64,000 nt of DNA from contig PENC01000002.1 of the NCBI GenBank assembly GCA_003674045.1, positions 1,054,001-1,118,000 on the forward strand. The letters are read 5' to 3'. A model generated the notes under the pieces. The model was not told where the DNA came from, did no database searches, and saw only the letters and a program-made list of their open reading frames with translations. Position numbers and translations under genes: made by a program. Shown here one piece after another: positions 24,529-34,110 of the stretch. Position 1 is the stretch's first letter, and every line of letters starts with the position of its first letter. The stretch is from Streptomyces griseocarneus. GTDB taxonomy: Bacteria; Actinomycetota; Actinomycetes; Streptomycetales; Streptomycetaceae.

Positions 24529-25797
24529 TCACGCTCGGACGGTGACCGCCTCCGGGGCAGAATGCCCCGCTTCGTCCTCGGCCGGCGGCAGCGACAACGT
24601 GGCCTCCGCCCCGCCCCCCTCCGCCGTGTCGAACACGAGCGTCGCCCCCAGGACCAGCGCCTGGCCCACGGCGATCGTCAGCCCCAGCCCATGCCCCGTC
24701 CCCCGCTCCGGGGCCGCCGTGCGGAAGCGGCGCGGCCCCTGGGAGACGAGCTCCGGGGGGTAGCCCCCGCCATGGTCGCGGACCACGATCCGCGTGCCCT
24801 CGACGCGGACCACGATCGGCGGCTTGCCGTGCTTCGCCGCGTTGCCGAGCAGGTTGACCAGGATGCGCTCGACGCGCCGCGCGTCCGTCGCCACGATGCA
24901 GCCCTCACCGACGACCTCGACCGCGACATCGTCGACGCCGCGCTGGCCGCGCGCCCGCTTGACGATGCCGCGCACGAGCGACGGCAGCTCGACCGGATCG
25001 AGCTGCGCCCGCTCCACGCCGGAGTCCAGCCGGGAGACCTCCAGCAGGTCCTCCACCAGGGAACGCATGGTCTGGGCGCGCTCGCGGACCATCTCGACGG
25101 CCCGCGGGTGCGGCAGCAGCTCGGCCGAGGCGACCAGGCCCGCCACCGGGGTGCGCAGCTCGTGCGCCACGTCCGCGGTGAACTCGCGCTCGGCGGCCAC
25201 CCGGGCCGCCAGCGAGGTGGCCATGTGATGCACCGAGCGGCCCAGCTCGGCCACCTCGTCCCGGCCGCCCGCCGCGAGGGCCTCCGCGTCCGGCGGCGCA
25301 CCGGCGGCGATCCGCCGCGCCGCGGCCGCACTCGTCCGCAGCCGCCGCGAGAGGCTCTGCGCCACGAACCACGCCACGACCGCCATCAGCGCCACCGTGG
25401 CCACCCCGGCCACGATCAGCGCCTTGTCCAGCGCCTTCTGCACGGGGTCGCGGTCGGGGTAGGGCGCCGAGACGGACAGCACCTTGCCGTCGCCCACGGA
25501 CGTCGCCGCCCACACCCGCGGGTCGGCGCCGCCGCTGATGTACGTACCGGGCTTGCCGTTCGACACCCGCTGCGCCAGCGGGACCGGCAGCGTCGAGTCG
25601 TCGAGCTGCGCGCCCAGCGCGAGCAGGCCGTCCCGCTGGTAGACCTGGAGCGCGGAGCTCAGCAGGGCGTCCTGGTAGGACTGTGCCTGCGTGCCGCGCT
25701 CCTCGGCCGCGATGTGGTGCACGGCGATGCCGAGCACCACGACGGCGAGCGCGGTGACGAAGGAGATCGCCAGCGCGATCCGGCCACGGATACCCAT
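24529..25797 (-). CDS. Sensor histidine kinase, orphan
   Basis: The 422-residue membrane kinase has TM1 at about 8-27, an extracellular sensor of about 100 residues, TM2 at about 126-149, a HAMP domain, and the H-box ADVAHELRTPVAG with phospho-accepting H212. The ATPase has the N-box NLLGNAAKHG, the G1 box VRDHGGGYP and the G2 box GTGHGLGLTIA. No response regulator is adjacent. Instead the gene overlaps by one base (TGATG) with an upstream gene for an exported protein, which may be a sensing partner. The cognate regulator must be elsewhere. Confidence 0.9.
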   Translation of the reverse strand: MGIRGRIALAISFVTALAVVVLGIAVHHIAAEERGTQAQSYQDALLSSALQVYQRDGLLALGAQLDDSTLPVPLAQRVSNGKPGTYISGGADPRVWAATSVGDGKVLSVSAPYPDRDPVQKALDKALIVAGVATVALMAVVAWFVAQSLSRRLRTSAAAARRIAAGAPPDAEALAAGGRDEVAELGRSVHHMATSLAARVAAEREFTADVAHELRTPVAGLVASAELLPHPRAVEMVRERAQTMRSLVEDLLEVSRLDSGVERAQLDPVELPSLVRGIVKRARGQRGVDDVAVEVVGEGCIVATDARRVERILVNLLGNAAKHGKPPIVVRVEGTRIVVRDHGGGYPPELVSQGPRRFRTAAPERGTGHGLGLTIAVGQALVLGATLVFDTAEGGGAEATLSLPPAEDEAGHSAPEAVTVRA

Positions 25798-26333
25798 CAC
25801 GCGATCGAATACGTTTCCTTCGACTCCCCCATGGGCGTGGCCCCGGTGTAGTCGACGTCGATACCTGTGAACGCCAGCAGTCCGTCGACGTTCCTCGCCC
25901 CGTACAACTTGAAGCGCGCCGGGTAGGTCGCGGGGGCCGCGCCGTTGGCCGCGACCGAGACCTGCACCACGCCCTGGCCGTCGGCGCCGTCCGCGCCGTA
26001 GTGCGACCACTTGATGCCGCTGGCCACGACGCCGGTGTTGGCGCAGTTCAGCGTGATGATCTGCGGCTCCACGACGGGGGAGCCGAGCCCGCACTCACGG
26101 ACCCCCGGCAGCTCCTGCGGCTTGGCCTCCGCCGTCTCCGTGTCCCGCGGCACTTCCCGGATCGGCTGCGGCGACTTCTGCGCGGCGGCCGTCTTCGGGG
26201 CGTCGGACACCGAACCCGAGCGGTCCTGGGCCTGGCAGAGCCACACGCCTGCGAGCGCCAGGACGGTCACCGCGGCGAAGATCGCCAAAACGGTGCTCAC
26301 GCGGGCCCGCCGGGACACGGCACGCTCGGCCAT
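25797..26333 (-). CDS. Membrane-anchored extracellular protein coupled to the sensor kinase
   Basis: I recognise no family for this 178-residue protein. It has a basic N-terminus, a single membrane helix or uncleaved signal at about 14-34, and then a Pro/Ala/Lys-rich linker. The extracellular domain of about 110 residues has two Cys residues (in RECGLGS and LNCANTG) that could form a disulfide. The stop codon overlaps the kinase start by one base. It is probably an accessory ligand-binding or regulatory subunit of the kinase, by analogy with small proteins that partner orphan kinases. Confidence 0.65.
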   Translation of the reverse strand: MAERAVSRRARVSTVLAIFAAVTVLALAGVWLCQAQDRSGSVSDAPKTAAAQKSPQPIREVPRDTETAEAKPQELPGVRECGLGSPVVEPQIITLNCANTGVVASGIKWSHYGADGADGQGVVQVSVAANGAAPATYPARFKLYGARNVDGLLAFTGIDVDYTGATPMGESKETYSIA

Positions 26334-26664
26334 CGGCCTCTCTTCCTGTCTTCCTGGACGGGGATGCTGGCGAGGGGCGCATTTGGGACACCCCTGCTGT
26401 GAGTGACGGGGAATTCGGGCGGCGCGTTCCCTTCATGCCTATATCAGGTTGTCCCGGTGGAACCGCGTTGACCACGCCGGGCCCCACCGGGCTTGATCGT
26501 TCGCCCGTTCGGCGTAACCGATCATCCGTCCCGTCGTTGGCCTGTACGAGGCTGTCCGATTGATGGCCGTACCCAATCAACGCAACCGTCGCGCGCACCG
26601 GACGGGAACGGGGTACGGCCTTTGGCCATGCCTCCGCCCCTCCGGTGCGCCGGGGAGGGGAAAG
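26334..26664. other. 331-bp intergenic region
   Basis: This is the divergent space between the exported protein gene and the HTH-repeat gene. It is less GC-rich than the coding sequence, for example around TGCCTATATCAGGTTG at 26435. GGGGAGGGGAAAG directly before 26665 is a strong ribosome-binding site for the downstream gene. No repeat copy or clear operator was recognised. Confidence 0.4.
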
Positions 26665-27117
26665 ATGCCGGTCAGGTACACCTACGAGCTGCTCGCGGAA
26701 GCGGCTCGCGTCTCGACGTCGTACGGCGAGGCAGTGCGCTGGTGCGGGGGCACGTCGACGCCGGGCAGCAGACGCTACATCCGCGAGAAGATGGCGGCAG
26801 CCGGAACAGACACCTCGCACTTCACGACGAGGCAGGTCCGCCACACAGAAGCACGGCTACGCGAGCTGGTGGCCGATTCGTACAGCCTCGTCGAGGTGGT
26901 GCGCCGCCTGGGCATCAATCCAGTGGGTGGTAATCAGGCTCACATCAGCCGTCGGATCGCCGCCTTGGGGATCAGCATCTTCCTCTTCTCGACAGGAGGC
27001 CGAAGCGGCCCGAAGAGGGCTTCGGGAAACCTGTTCACGCTGGACTCACCGCCGGACGGCCGCACGCCAGGCGAACGGCTGCGTCCCACCTACGGTGCAA
27101 GGCATGCCCATGGCTGA
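26665..27117 (+). CDS. Repeat protein with two HTH-like units, lacking the HNH domain
   Basis: The 150-residue product consists of two ~55-residue units, each with a helix, a (V/I)xRxLGI-type turn and a closing DTSHF-like motif. They are homologous to the four units of the next gene. The tail (PKRASGNLF to GERLR) aligns with the linker that precedes the nuclease domain in that gene (PKRIADDVL to ENRQRLH), then stops. It therefore looks like a full-length homologue truncated just before the HNH domain. ATG 26665 has an excellent ribosome-binding site. The gene overlaps the next one by 14 bp. It may still be made as a DNA-binding partner, or it may be a relic. Confidence 0.65.
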   Translation: MPVRYTYELLAEAARVSTSYGEAVRWCGGTSTPGSRRYIREKMAAAGTDTSHFTTRQVRHTEARLRELVADSYSLVEVVRRLGINPVGGNQAHISRRIAALGISIFLFSTGGRSGPKRASGNLFTLDSPPDGRTPGERLRPTYGARHAHG

Positions 27118-28108
27118 CGTGTACGCCCGCGAGACGCTGACAGCCGCCGTCGCGGCGTCGACAGGGTGGGCCGATCTGATGCGCAGGCTCGGGGTAGAGG
27201 CCAGCGGTGGCAGGCGCCGCGTGCTTCAGGAGAAGATCGCGGCCTACGGCATCGACACCGGCCATTTCACACGGCGCAGCCCCTGGCTCAAGTATCCGGA
27301 CGAGGCCATCTCCGACGCCGTCGCCTCGTCCACCACCCTGCGCGAGGTCGCACGGAGGCTCGGCGCACCCCCGGCCACCGGGACCCTCTCCCACATCCGT
27401 CGCCGGATCGCCGTGCTGGGCATCGACGTCAGCCACTTTCCCGGCCTGAACCGGGCACTGTTCGACTTACCGTTCACCGATGACGAGCTGAAGGCGGCTG
27501 CCGCGTCCGCAATCAGCGTTCGCGGGGTGGCGCGGGAGCTGGGTGTTCCCGACGACGGCCGGACACGCACGGCACTCGGGCGGATGCTCAGGGACCGGGC
27601 GATCGACACCGCGCACTTCCGCAACAACCGGCTCGTACTGCCGGACGGCCCGCTGCGGAAAGCGGTGGCCGACGCGACGAGCTACGCCGACGTCATGCGC
27701 GCACTCGGACTGGCCGTGAACGACACCAACCACCGCAGGATCAGAAGGCGGGTCGCCCAACTCGGACTGGACACTTCCCACTTCGTACGGAGACCCTGGG
27801 GCGCGATCCGGGTTGCCGAGCCCAAGCGCATCGCGGACGACGTACTCCGGGTACGGCCAGAGGGCTCGACGCGGGAGAACCGCCAGCGGCTCCATAGGGC
27901 CCTGAGTGAAGTCGGCGTCCCGTACCGGTGCGCCTTCTGCGGCAACGAGGGCGAGTGGCTGGGCAGACCGGTCACCCTGCAGATCGATCACATCAGCGGC
28001 GACTGGCTCGACAACCGCCGGGAGAACCTCCGTTATCTCTGCCCCAACTGCCACGCGATTACCGCAACCTGGTGCCGAAGCGGGCGGCGCAAGCCCGAGC
28101 TCGGGTAA
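27104..28108 (+). CDS. HNH endonuclease with four N-terminal HTH-like repeats
   Basis: The 334-residue protein has four tandem ~55-residue units, each ending in a (I/L)D(T/V)xHF motif, followed by an HNH nuclease domain. In that domain YRCAFCG supplies the first CxxC, QIDHISGDWLDNRREN is the HNH core, and LCPNCH the second CxxC. The repeats probably read DNA sequence, one unit per site segment. Codon 122 is a TTA (27467-27469), so expression would depend on the bldA tRNA and late growth. ATG 27104 or 27110 may be used. It lies 42 bp before a tRNA-Leu gene. A role in defence or element mobility is inference. Confidence 0.8.
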   Translation: MPMADVYARETLTAAVAASTGWADLMRRLGVEASGGRRRVLQEKIAAYGIDTGHFTRRSPWLKYPDEAISDAVASSTTLREVARRLGAPPATGTLSHIRRRIAVLGIDVSHFPGLNRALFDLPFTDDELKAAAASAISVRGVARELGVPDDGRTRTALGRMLRDRAIDTAHFRNNRLVLPDGPLRKAVADATSYADVMRALGLAVNDTNHRRIRRRVAQLGLDTSHFVRRPWGAIRVAEPKRIADDVLRVRPEGSTRENRQRLHRALSEVGVPYRCAFCGNEGEWLGRPVTLQIDHISGDWLDNRRENLRYLCPNCHAITATWCRSGRRKPELG

Positions 28109-28150
28109 CACTGTGACCACCCCCGCACGACCGGTAGCATGGCAGGGCTC

Positions 28151-28234
28151 GCGGCCGTGATGGAATTGGCAGTCATGCTGGGTTTAGGTCCCAGTGGGGT
28201 AACCCCCGTGAGGGTTCGAGTCCCTCCGGCCGCA
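28151..28234 (+). tRNA. tRNA-Leu (anticodon UAG)
   Basis: The 84-nt sequence folds as a class II tRNA. The acceptor stem GCGGCCG/CGGCCGC has discriminator A28234, the anticodon arm is CTGGG-TTTAGGT-CCCAG with anticodon TAG, there is a long variable arm TGGGGTAACCCCCG, and the T arm is GAGGGTTCGAGTCCCTC. The 3' CCA is not encoded. UAG reads CUA and possibly other CUN codons. It is not the bldA tRNA, which has UAA. Confidence 0.95.
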
Positions 28235-28238
28235 CGCA

Positions 28239-28278
28239 GAAGGGCCCTGGTCCGCGACAGCGCGGATCGGGGCCCTTC
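28239..28278. terminator. Bidirectional hairpin terminator between tRNA-Leu and rdgB
   Basis: Outer arms GAAGGGCCC and GGGCCCTTC enclose a second stem, CCGCG/CGCGG. The hairpin lies 5 bp after the tRNA and just after the rdgB stop, so it can serve both transcripts. Confidence 0.75.
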
Positions 28279-28295
28279 CCGTCGGTCGTGTGCGC

Positions 28296-28898
28296 TCAGC
28301 CCAAAAGCTCCCGCACCACCGGCACCAACCCCCTGAACGCCTTCCCCCGGTGGCTGATCGCGTTCTTCTCCGCCGGCGTCAGCTCGGCGCAGGTGCGGGA
28401 GTCGCCCAGCGGCTGGAGGATCGGGTCGTAGCCGAAGCCGCCCGAGCCCGACGGGGCGTACCGCAGCGTGCCTTCGAGGCGGCCCTCGACGACGCGCTCG
28501 GTGCCGTCCGGCAGGGCCAGGGCCGCGGCGCAGGCGAAGTGGGCGCCGCGGTGGTCGTCGGCGATGTCGGAGAGCTGGGCGAGGAGCAGGTCCAGGTTGG
28601 CCCTGTCGTCGCCGTGGGTGCCCGACCAGCGGGCGGAGAAGATGCCGGGGGCGCCGCCCAGGACGTCGACGCACAGGCCCGAGTCGTCGGCGACGGCGGG
28701 GAGGCCGGTGGCCTTCGCCAGGGCGTGGGCCTTGAGGAGGGCGTTCTCGGCGAAGGTGACGCCGGTCTCCTTGACGTCCGGGACGTCGGGGTAGGCGTCG
28801 GCGCCGACGAGCTCGACGCCGAGGTCGGCCGCTTCGAGGATGGCGCGGAGTTCGGCGATCTTGCCTGCGTTGCGGGTGGCGAGGACCAGTCGCTTCAC
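28296..28898 (-). CDS. rdgB: Non-canonical purine NTP pyrophosphatase (RdgB/HAM1)
   Basis: The 200-residue enzyme hydrolyses dITP, XTP and dHAPTP to monophosphates and keeps damaged purines out of nucleic acids. The family markers are [12 protein letters not shown] at the start, [40 protein letters not shown] and the C-terminal SHRGKAF. Length is standard. The start overlaps the rph stop by 4 bp (ATGA), the usual rph-rdgB order in actinobacteria. Confidence 0.95.
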   Translation of the reverse strand: MKRLVLATRNAGKIAELRAILEAADLGVELVGADAYPDVPDVKETGVTFAENALLKAHALAKATGLPAVADDSGLCVDVLGGAPGIFSARWSGTHGDDRANLDLLLAQLSDIADDHRGAHFACAAALALPDGTERVVEGRLEGTLRYAPSGSGGFGYDPILQPLGDSRTCAELTPAEKNAISHRGKAFRGLVPVVRELLG

Positions 28899-29638
28899 TG
28901 CGCCTCCTCCAGGGTGCGGGCGAGGGCCTCGCGCTGGGCCGTGTCGAGGGTGGCGCAGCCGGCGACCGCCAGGTCGAGCAGGGCGTTGAGCTCCTCGCGG
29001 GCGAAGGGCTCGGCCTCGGCGGTGCCCTGGACCTCGACGAAGCGGCCGTCGCCGGTGCAGACGACGTTCATGTCGGTCTCGGCGCGGACGTCCTCCTCGT
29101 AGCAGAGGTCGAGGAGGGGCACGCCGTCGACGATGCCGACGCTGACGGCGGAGACGGTGCCGGTGAGCGGCTTGCGGCCGTGCTTGATCAGCTTCTTGGC
29201 CTGGGCCCAGGCGATGGCGTCGGCGAGGGCCACGTAGGCGCCGGTGATGGCGGCCGTGCGGGTGCCGCCGTCGGCCTGGAGGACGTCGCAGTCGAGGACG
29301 ATCGTGTTCTCGCCCAGCGCCTTGAAGTCGATCACGGCGCGCAGGGAGCGGCCGATGAGGCGGGAGATCTCGTGGGTGCGGCCGCCGATCTTGCCGCGGA
29401 CGGACTCGCGGTCGCCGCGGGTGTTGGTGGCGCGCGGCAGCATCGCGTACTCGGCGGTGACCCAGCCCTCGCCGGTGCCCTTGCGCCAGCGCGGGACGCC
29501 CTCGGTGACGCTGGCGGTGCAGAAGACCTTGGTGTCCCCGAAGGAGACGAGGACGGAGCCCTCGGCGTGCTTGCTCCAGCCGCGCTGGATGGTCACGGGG
29601 CGGAGCTGGTCGGGCGTACGGCCGTCGATGCGAGACAT
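28895..29638 (-). CDS. rph: Ribonuclease PH
   Basis: The 247-residue phosphorolytic exoribonuclease trims the 3' ends of tRNA precursors. It shows the family opening [19 protein letters not shown], the phosphate-binding [11 protein letters not shown] segment with the upstream [15 protein letters not shown] site ([10 protein letters not shown]), and [18 protein letters not shown] near the end. ATG 29638 matches the usual start; a longer upstream version has no support. It is the first gene of the rph-rdgB pair. Confidence 0.95.
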   Translation of the reverse strand: MSRIDGRTPDQLRPVTIQRGWSKHAEGSVLVSFGDTKVFCTASVTEGVPRWRKGTGEGWVTAEYAMLPRATNTRGDRESVRGKIGGRTHEISRLIGRSLRAVIDFKALGENTIVLDCDVLQADGGTRTAAITGAYVALADAIAWAQAKKLIKHGRKPLTGTVSAVSVGIVDGVPLLDLCYEEDVRAETDMNVVCTGDGRFVEVQGTAEAEPFAREELNALLDLAVAGCATLDTAQREALARTLEEAQ

Positions 29639-29667
29639 GGGCACGAGCCTATAGGCAACGCGAAGGA

Positions 29668-29728
29668 CCCCGTTCCGGATCACCTGGGTGCCGGTACGGG
29701 GCCCTGCGGGAGGGAGCCTCGTGGCTCC
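29668..29728 (-). terminator. Hairpins downstream of nagF
   Basis: GGAGCC-TCGT-GGCTCC (29713-29728) starts right after the nagF stop on the minus strand. A larger stem, CCCCGTTCCGG/CCGGTACGGGG (29668-29701), follows. Either could end the nagF transcript before rph. Confidence 0.5.
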
Positions 29729-29962
29729 TTACATCATGTCTTCGATCTCACCGGCGATCGGGTCGGCCTCGGTGCCGATGACGACCTGGATGGCGGTGCC
29801 CATCTTGACGACGCCGTGGGCGCCGGCGGCCTTGAGCGCGGCCTCGTCGACGAGCTCGGGGTCACCGACCTCGCAGCGCAGGCGGGTGATGCAGCCCTCG
29901 ACCTCTTCGATGTTGTCGATCCCGCCGAGACCGGCGACGATCTTCTCAGCCTTGCTGGCCAT
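29729..29962 (-). CDS. nagF: PTS EIIB component for N-acetylglucosamine (NagF-like)
   Basis: The 77-residue stand-alone EIIB domain of the glucose/GlcNAc PTS class carries the phosphate from Crr (EIIA) to the sugar during transport. The phosphorylated Cys is C24 in EGCITRLRCEV. The gene is divergent from nagE1, and the order nagF, nagE1, nagE2 matches S. coelicolor as I remember it. Start ATG 29962 is preferred to the Met two codons earlier. The dre site at 30118 may serve both directions. Confidence 0.92.
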   Translation of the reverse strand: MASKAEKIVAGLGGIDNIEEVEGCITRLRCEVGDPELVDEAALKAAGAHGVVKMGTAIQVVIGTEADPIAGEIEDMM

Positions 29963-30117
29963 GTGCACTCCTGGATGTCTCGGCCCTTCGGCGGTCCCGC
30001 CGATCGGCTTTCACACGGTAACCCACGTTCAGCGCAACTACGCGGGCGTATGTCCGTCATCTGGCGAAAGATGACGACCAACCGGCGCTGCGCTCCGGGA
30101 GGCCCGAACACACCGCA

Positions 30118-30133
30118 AGTGGTCTACACCAGT
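30118..30133 (+). promoter_or_regulatory. DasR-responsive element (dre) upstream of nagE1
   Basis: AGTGGTCTACACCAGT is a near-perfect match to the DasR consensus AGTGGTCTAGACCAGT. It lies 79 bp upstream of the nagE1 start in the 249-bp nagF-nagE1 divergent space. DasR is the GntR-family repressor of chitin and GlcNAc genes in Streptomyces. Confidence 0.85.
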
Positions 30134-30211
30134 ATGCGGCACGGCGGCGGGTGGCCGCCGTCGGGGCGGCGAGCTCCGGGCGGGAAACGCTCAGGGAAGC
30201 GGAGGCGGAAG

Positions 30212-31525
30212 ATGACGACGGACGCCGCGGCGGCCCCGCGCGGGAAGAAGTGGGCGCAGACCCTCTTCTCGAACCTGCAGAAGATGGGCCGCAGCCTCCA
30301 GCTGCCGATCGCGGTGCTGCCCGCGGCGGGCATCCTCAACCGGCTGGGGCAGCCGGACGTCTTCGGCAAGGACGGGCTGGGCTGGACCGACGTCGCGAAG
30401 GTCTTCGCGGGCGCGGGCGGGGCGCTGCTGGACTCGGGTCTCGGCCTGCCGCTGCTGTTCTGCGTGGGCGTGGCTATCGGCATGGCGAAGAAGGCGGACG
30501 GCTCCACGGCGCTGGCCGCGGTGGTGGCTTTCCTCGTCTACTTCTCCGTCCTGCACCAGTTCCCGGAGGACTGCCCGCACGAGGCGAAGTTCGGCGGGGC
30601 GGGGCTGTGGAGCGGGGTGTGCGTCACGGGCACGGGGGCGGCGAGCCCGGCGACCTTCCAGAATCCGGGGGTGTTCGGCGGCATCGTCATCGGGCTGCTC
30701 AGCGCCTGGTTCTGGGTGCGCTTCCACCGGGTGCGGCTGGTGGACTGGCTGGGCTTCTTCAACGGGCGCCGACTGGTGCCGATCCTCATGTCCTTCGTCG
30801 CGCTGGCCTTCGCGGTGGTCTGTCTGTGGGTCTGGCCGCCGGTCGGGCACGCGCTGACGAGCTTCAGCAAGTGGCTGTCGGACCTGGGGTCGGCGGGCGC
30901 GGGTGTGTTCGGCGTGGCGAACCGCGCGCTGCTGGTGGTGGGGCTCCACCAGTTCCTCAACACCTTCATGTGGTTCCAGTTCGGCGAGTACACCAAGCCG
31001 GACGGCACGGTGGTGCACGGCGACATCAACCGTTTCCTGGCGGGTGACCCGCACGCGGGTCAGTTCACCTCGGGCTTCTTCCCGATCATGATGTTCGCGC
31101 TGCCCGCCGCGGCGCTCGCGATCGCGCACTGCGCGAAGCCGCACCACCGCAAGACCGTGAGCGGCATGATGCTGTCGGTGGGCCTGACCTCGTTCGTCAC
31201 GGGCATCACGGAGCCCATCGAGTACTCCTTCCTCTTCATCGCGCCCCTGCTCTATGTCATCCATGCGCTGCTGACGGGTGTGTCGATGGCGGTGACGTGG
31301 GGCTTCGGCGTGCACGACGGCTTCAGCTTCTCCGCGGGCCTGATCGACTACGTCATCAACTGGGGGCTCGCGACCAAGCCGTGGCTGATCATTCCGATCG
31401 GGCTCTGCTTCGCAGTCGTCTACTACGTGCTTTTCCGCTTCGCCATTACCAAGTTCGACCTGCCCACGCCGGGCCGCGAGCCGGAAGAACTGGCGGAGGA
31501 GATCGAGCGGGAGAACATCAAGTAA
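30212..31525 (+). CDS. nagE1: PTS EIIC permease for N-acetylglucosamine, NagE1-like
   Basis: The 437-residue membrane component, with about ten helices, belongs to the glucose-class EIIC family. The sugar-binding GITEPIEYSFLFIAP motif is intact. It lacks fused EIIB and EIIA domains, so it depends on NagF, Crr, HPr and EI. ATG 30212 has GGAGG upstream. The paralogue nagE2 follows after a terminator. In S. coelicolor NagE2 is the main GlcNAc permease and NagE1 contributes little, which may hold here. Confidence 0.9.
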   Translation: MTTDAAAAPRGKKWAQTLFSNLQKMGRSLQLPIAVLPAAGILNRLGQPDVFGKDGLGWTDVAKVFAGAGGALLDSGLGLPLLFCVGVAIGMAKKADGSTALAAVVAFLVYFSVLHQFPEDCPHEAKFGGAGLWSGVCVTGTGAASPATFQNPGVFGGIVIGLLSAWFWVRFHRVRLVDWLGFFNGRRLVPILMSFVALAFAVVCLWVWPPVGHALTSFSKWLSDLGSAGAGVFGVANRALLVVGLHQFLNTFMWFQFGEYTKPDGTVVHGDINRFLAGDPHAGQFTSGFFPIMMFALPAAALAIAHCAKPHHRKTVSGMMLSVGLTSFVTGITEPIEYSFLFIAPLLYVIHALLTGVSMAVTWGFGVHDGFSFSAGLIDYVINWGLATKPWLIIPIGLCFAVVYYVLFRFAITKFDLPTPGREPEELAEEIERENIK

Positions 31526-31570
31526 AAAGCGCGCGACGCGGCGGCTCCGTCACGCACGGGGCGGCCGCCC

Positions 31571-31601
31571 ACGGCCCCCGGGACTCCTGCCCGGGGGCCG
31601 T
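31571..31601 (+). terminator. Terminator between nagE1 and nagE2
   Basis: Arms ACGGCCCCCGGG and CCCGGGGGCCGT form a 12-bp perfect stem with a 7-nt loop, followed by TTTCCC. It lies 46 bp after the nagE1 stop, so nagE2 is transcribed on its own. Confidence 0.8.
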
Positions 31602-31662
31602 TTCCCTGTGTCCGAGACCACCTGGAAGCATGGATTCCTTTATCCCGGACTCACGTGCTACA

Positions 31663-31678
31663 ACAGGTCTAAACCACT
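31663..31678 (+). promoter_or_regulatory. dre site 1 upstream of nagE2
   Basis: ACAGGTCTAAACCACT differs at two positions from the DasR consensus. It is 71 bp upstream of the nagE2 start and separated by only one base from a second site. Confidence 0.8.
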
Positions 31679-31679
31679 G

Positions 31680-31695
31680 AGTGGTGTAGACCAGA
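31680..31695 (+). promoter_or_regulatory. dre site 2 upstream of nagE2
   Basis: AGTGGTGTAGACCAGA is the second DasR box. The tandem pair covers the likely promoter of nagE2, as in S. coelicolor, and implies tight repression relieved by glucosamine-6-phosphate. Confidence 0.82.
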
Positions 31696-31748
31696 TTGCG
31701 GGCCGTCCCCCCTTCCCCCCGAGCGCCCGCCTCACCTGGAGGAATCCG

Positions 31749-33074
<1,326 letters not shown>

Positions 33075-33121
33075 CAGCGGTAACAGCGGCGGGAACTCCC
33101 CCCATTACTCCGCACAGCGGC

Positions 33122-33159
33122 CGAGGGCCCCTGGAATCCACGGATTCCAGGGGCCCTCG
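33122..33159 (+). terminator. Strong terminator after nagE2
   Basis: An 18-bp perfect stem, CGAGGGCCCCTGGAATCC with GGATTCCAGGGGCCCTCG, encloses a 2-nt loop and is followed by CCGTTATTTCC. It lies 47 bp after nagE2 and faces the convergent MBL gene, so it may work both ways. Confidence 0.85.
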
Positions 33160-33212
33160 CCGTTATTTCCCCGAAAAGCAGGGGAATCCGCTTTAGCGGC
33201 GCATTACCCCGG

Positions 33213-33965
33213 CTAAACCTCGTAGACGGCGCCCGCGCGGGCCAGTTCCACCGGCCCGCCGTAGACCGCGCGGGCGTCGCGGAGATTGGTCAGCGGATCC
33301 GTCCACGGCGGGATGTGGGTGAGCACGAGGCGGGCCACGCCCGCGCGGGCGGCGTGCTCGCCGGCCTCACGGCCGGTGAGGTGGAGGTCCGGGATGTCCT
33401 CCTTGCCATGGGTGAAGGAGGCCTCGCACAGCAGCAGGTCGGCGTCCACGGACAGCTCGTGCAGCGCCTGGCAGGGCCCGGTGTCACCGGAGTAGACCAG
33501 CGCGCCGCCGTTGTGCTCGATCCGGAAGGCGTACGCCTCGACGGGGTGCCGGACCCGGTCGGTACGGATGGTGAGCGGGCCCGCGGTGAAGGTGCCCGGC
33601 TTCAGGGTGCGGAAGTCGAAGACCTCCGCCATGCAGCTCTCGTCCGGCACGTCGCCGTACGCCGCGGCCAGCCGCTGCTCGGTGCCCTCCGGTCCGTGCA
33701 CGGGGATGGCGTCGGCCCTGCCGCCCTCGTGCCGGTAGTAGCGGGCGACGAAATAGCCGCACATGTCGATGCAGTGGTCGGGGTGCAGATGCGACAGCAG
33801 AATGGCGTCGAGGTCGTAGAGACCGATGTGGCGCTGCAGCTCGCCGAGGGCGCCGTTGCCCATGTCGAGGAGCAGCCGGAAGCCGTCGGCCTCTACGAGG
33901 TAGCTCGAGCAGGGTGATTCCGTGGACGGGAACGACCCGGAGCATCCGACGACGGTGAGCTTCAT
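33213..33965 (-). CDS. MBL-fold metallohydrolase (RNase Z-like group)
   Basis: The 250-residue metallo-beta-lactamase-fold enzyme has the metal motif LSHLHPDHCID, later ligands in VYSGDTGPC and LTHIPPW, and no signal peptide. The layout TVVGCSGSFPSTESPCSSYLVE at the start matches a conserved actinobacterial group related to RNase Z and arylsulfatase-like hydrolases. The true substrate is not known. Start ATG 33965 is preferred; the 13-residue upstream extension is not conserved-looking. Confidence 0.87.
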   Translation of the reverse strand: MKLTVVGCSGSFPSTESPCSSYLVEADGFRLLLDMGNGALGELQRHIGLYDLDAILLSHLHPDHCIDMCGYFVARYYRHEGGRADAIPVHGPEGTEQRLAAAYGDVPDESCMAEVFDFRTLKPGTFTAGPLTIRTDRVRHPVEAYAFRIEHNGGALVYSGDTGPCQALHELSVDADLLLCEASFTHGKEDIPDLHLTGREAGEHAARAGVARLVLTHIPPWTDPLTNLRDARAVYGGPVELARAGAVYEV

Positions 33966-34110
33966 ACGGGCCTGAACCTCCGTGGGCCGGTTACGGGGGG
34001 CCATGAGCGGTCCGTCGAGCGTAAGGCGCGAAGCGGACGGCCGCTCCTCTGCGAGGTTCGGTTGTGGTTGAAGTCACCGGTACGGCGGCACGGCGTTGGC
34101 TTCGCGGTGT

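Noticed and set aside
28151..28234. bldA identity for the tRNA-Leu
   Set aside because: The anticodon is TAG, not TAA, so it does not read the UUA codons regulated in Streptomyces development.
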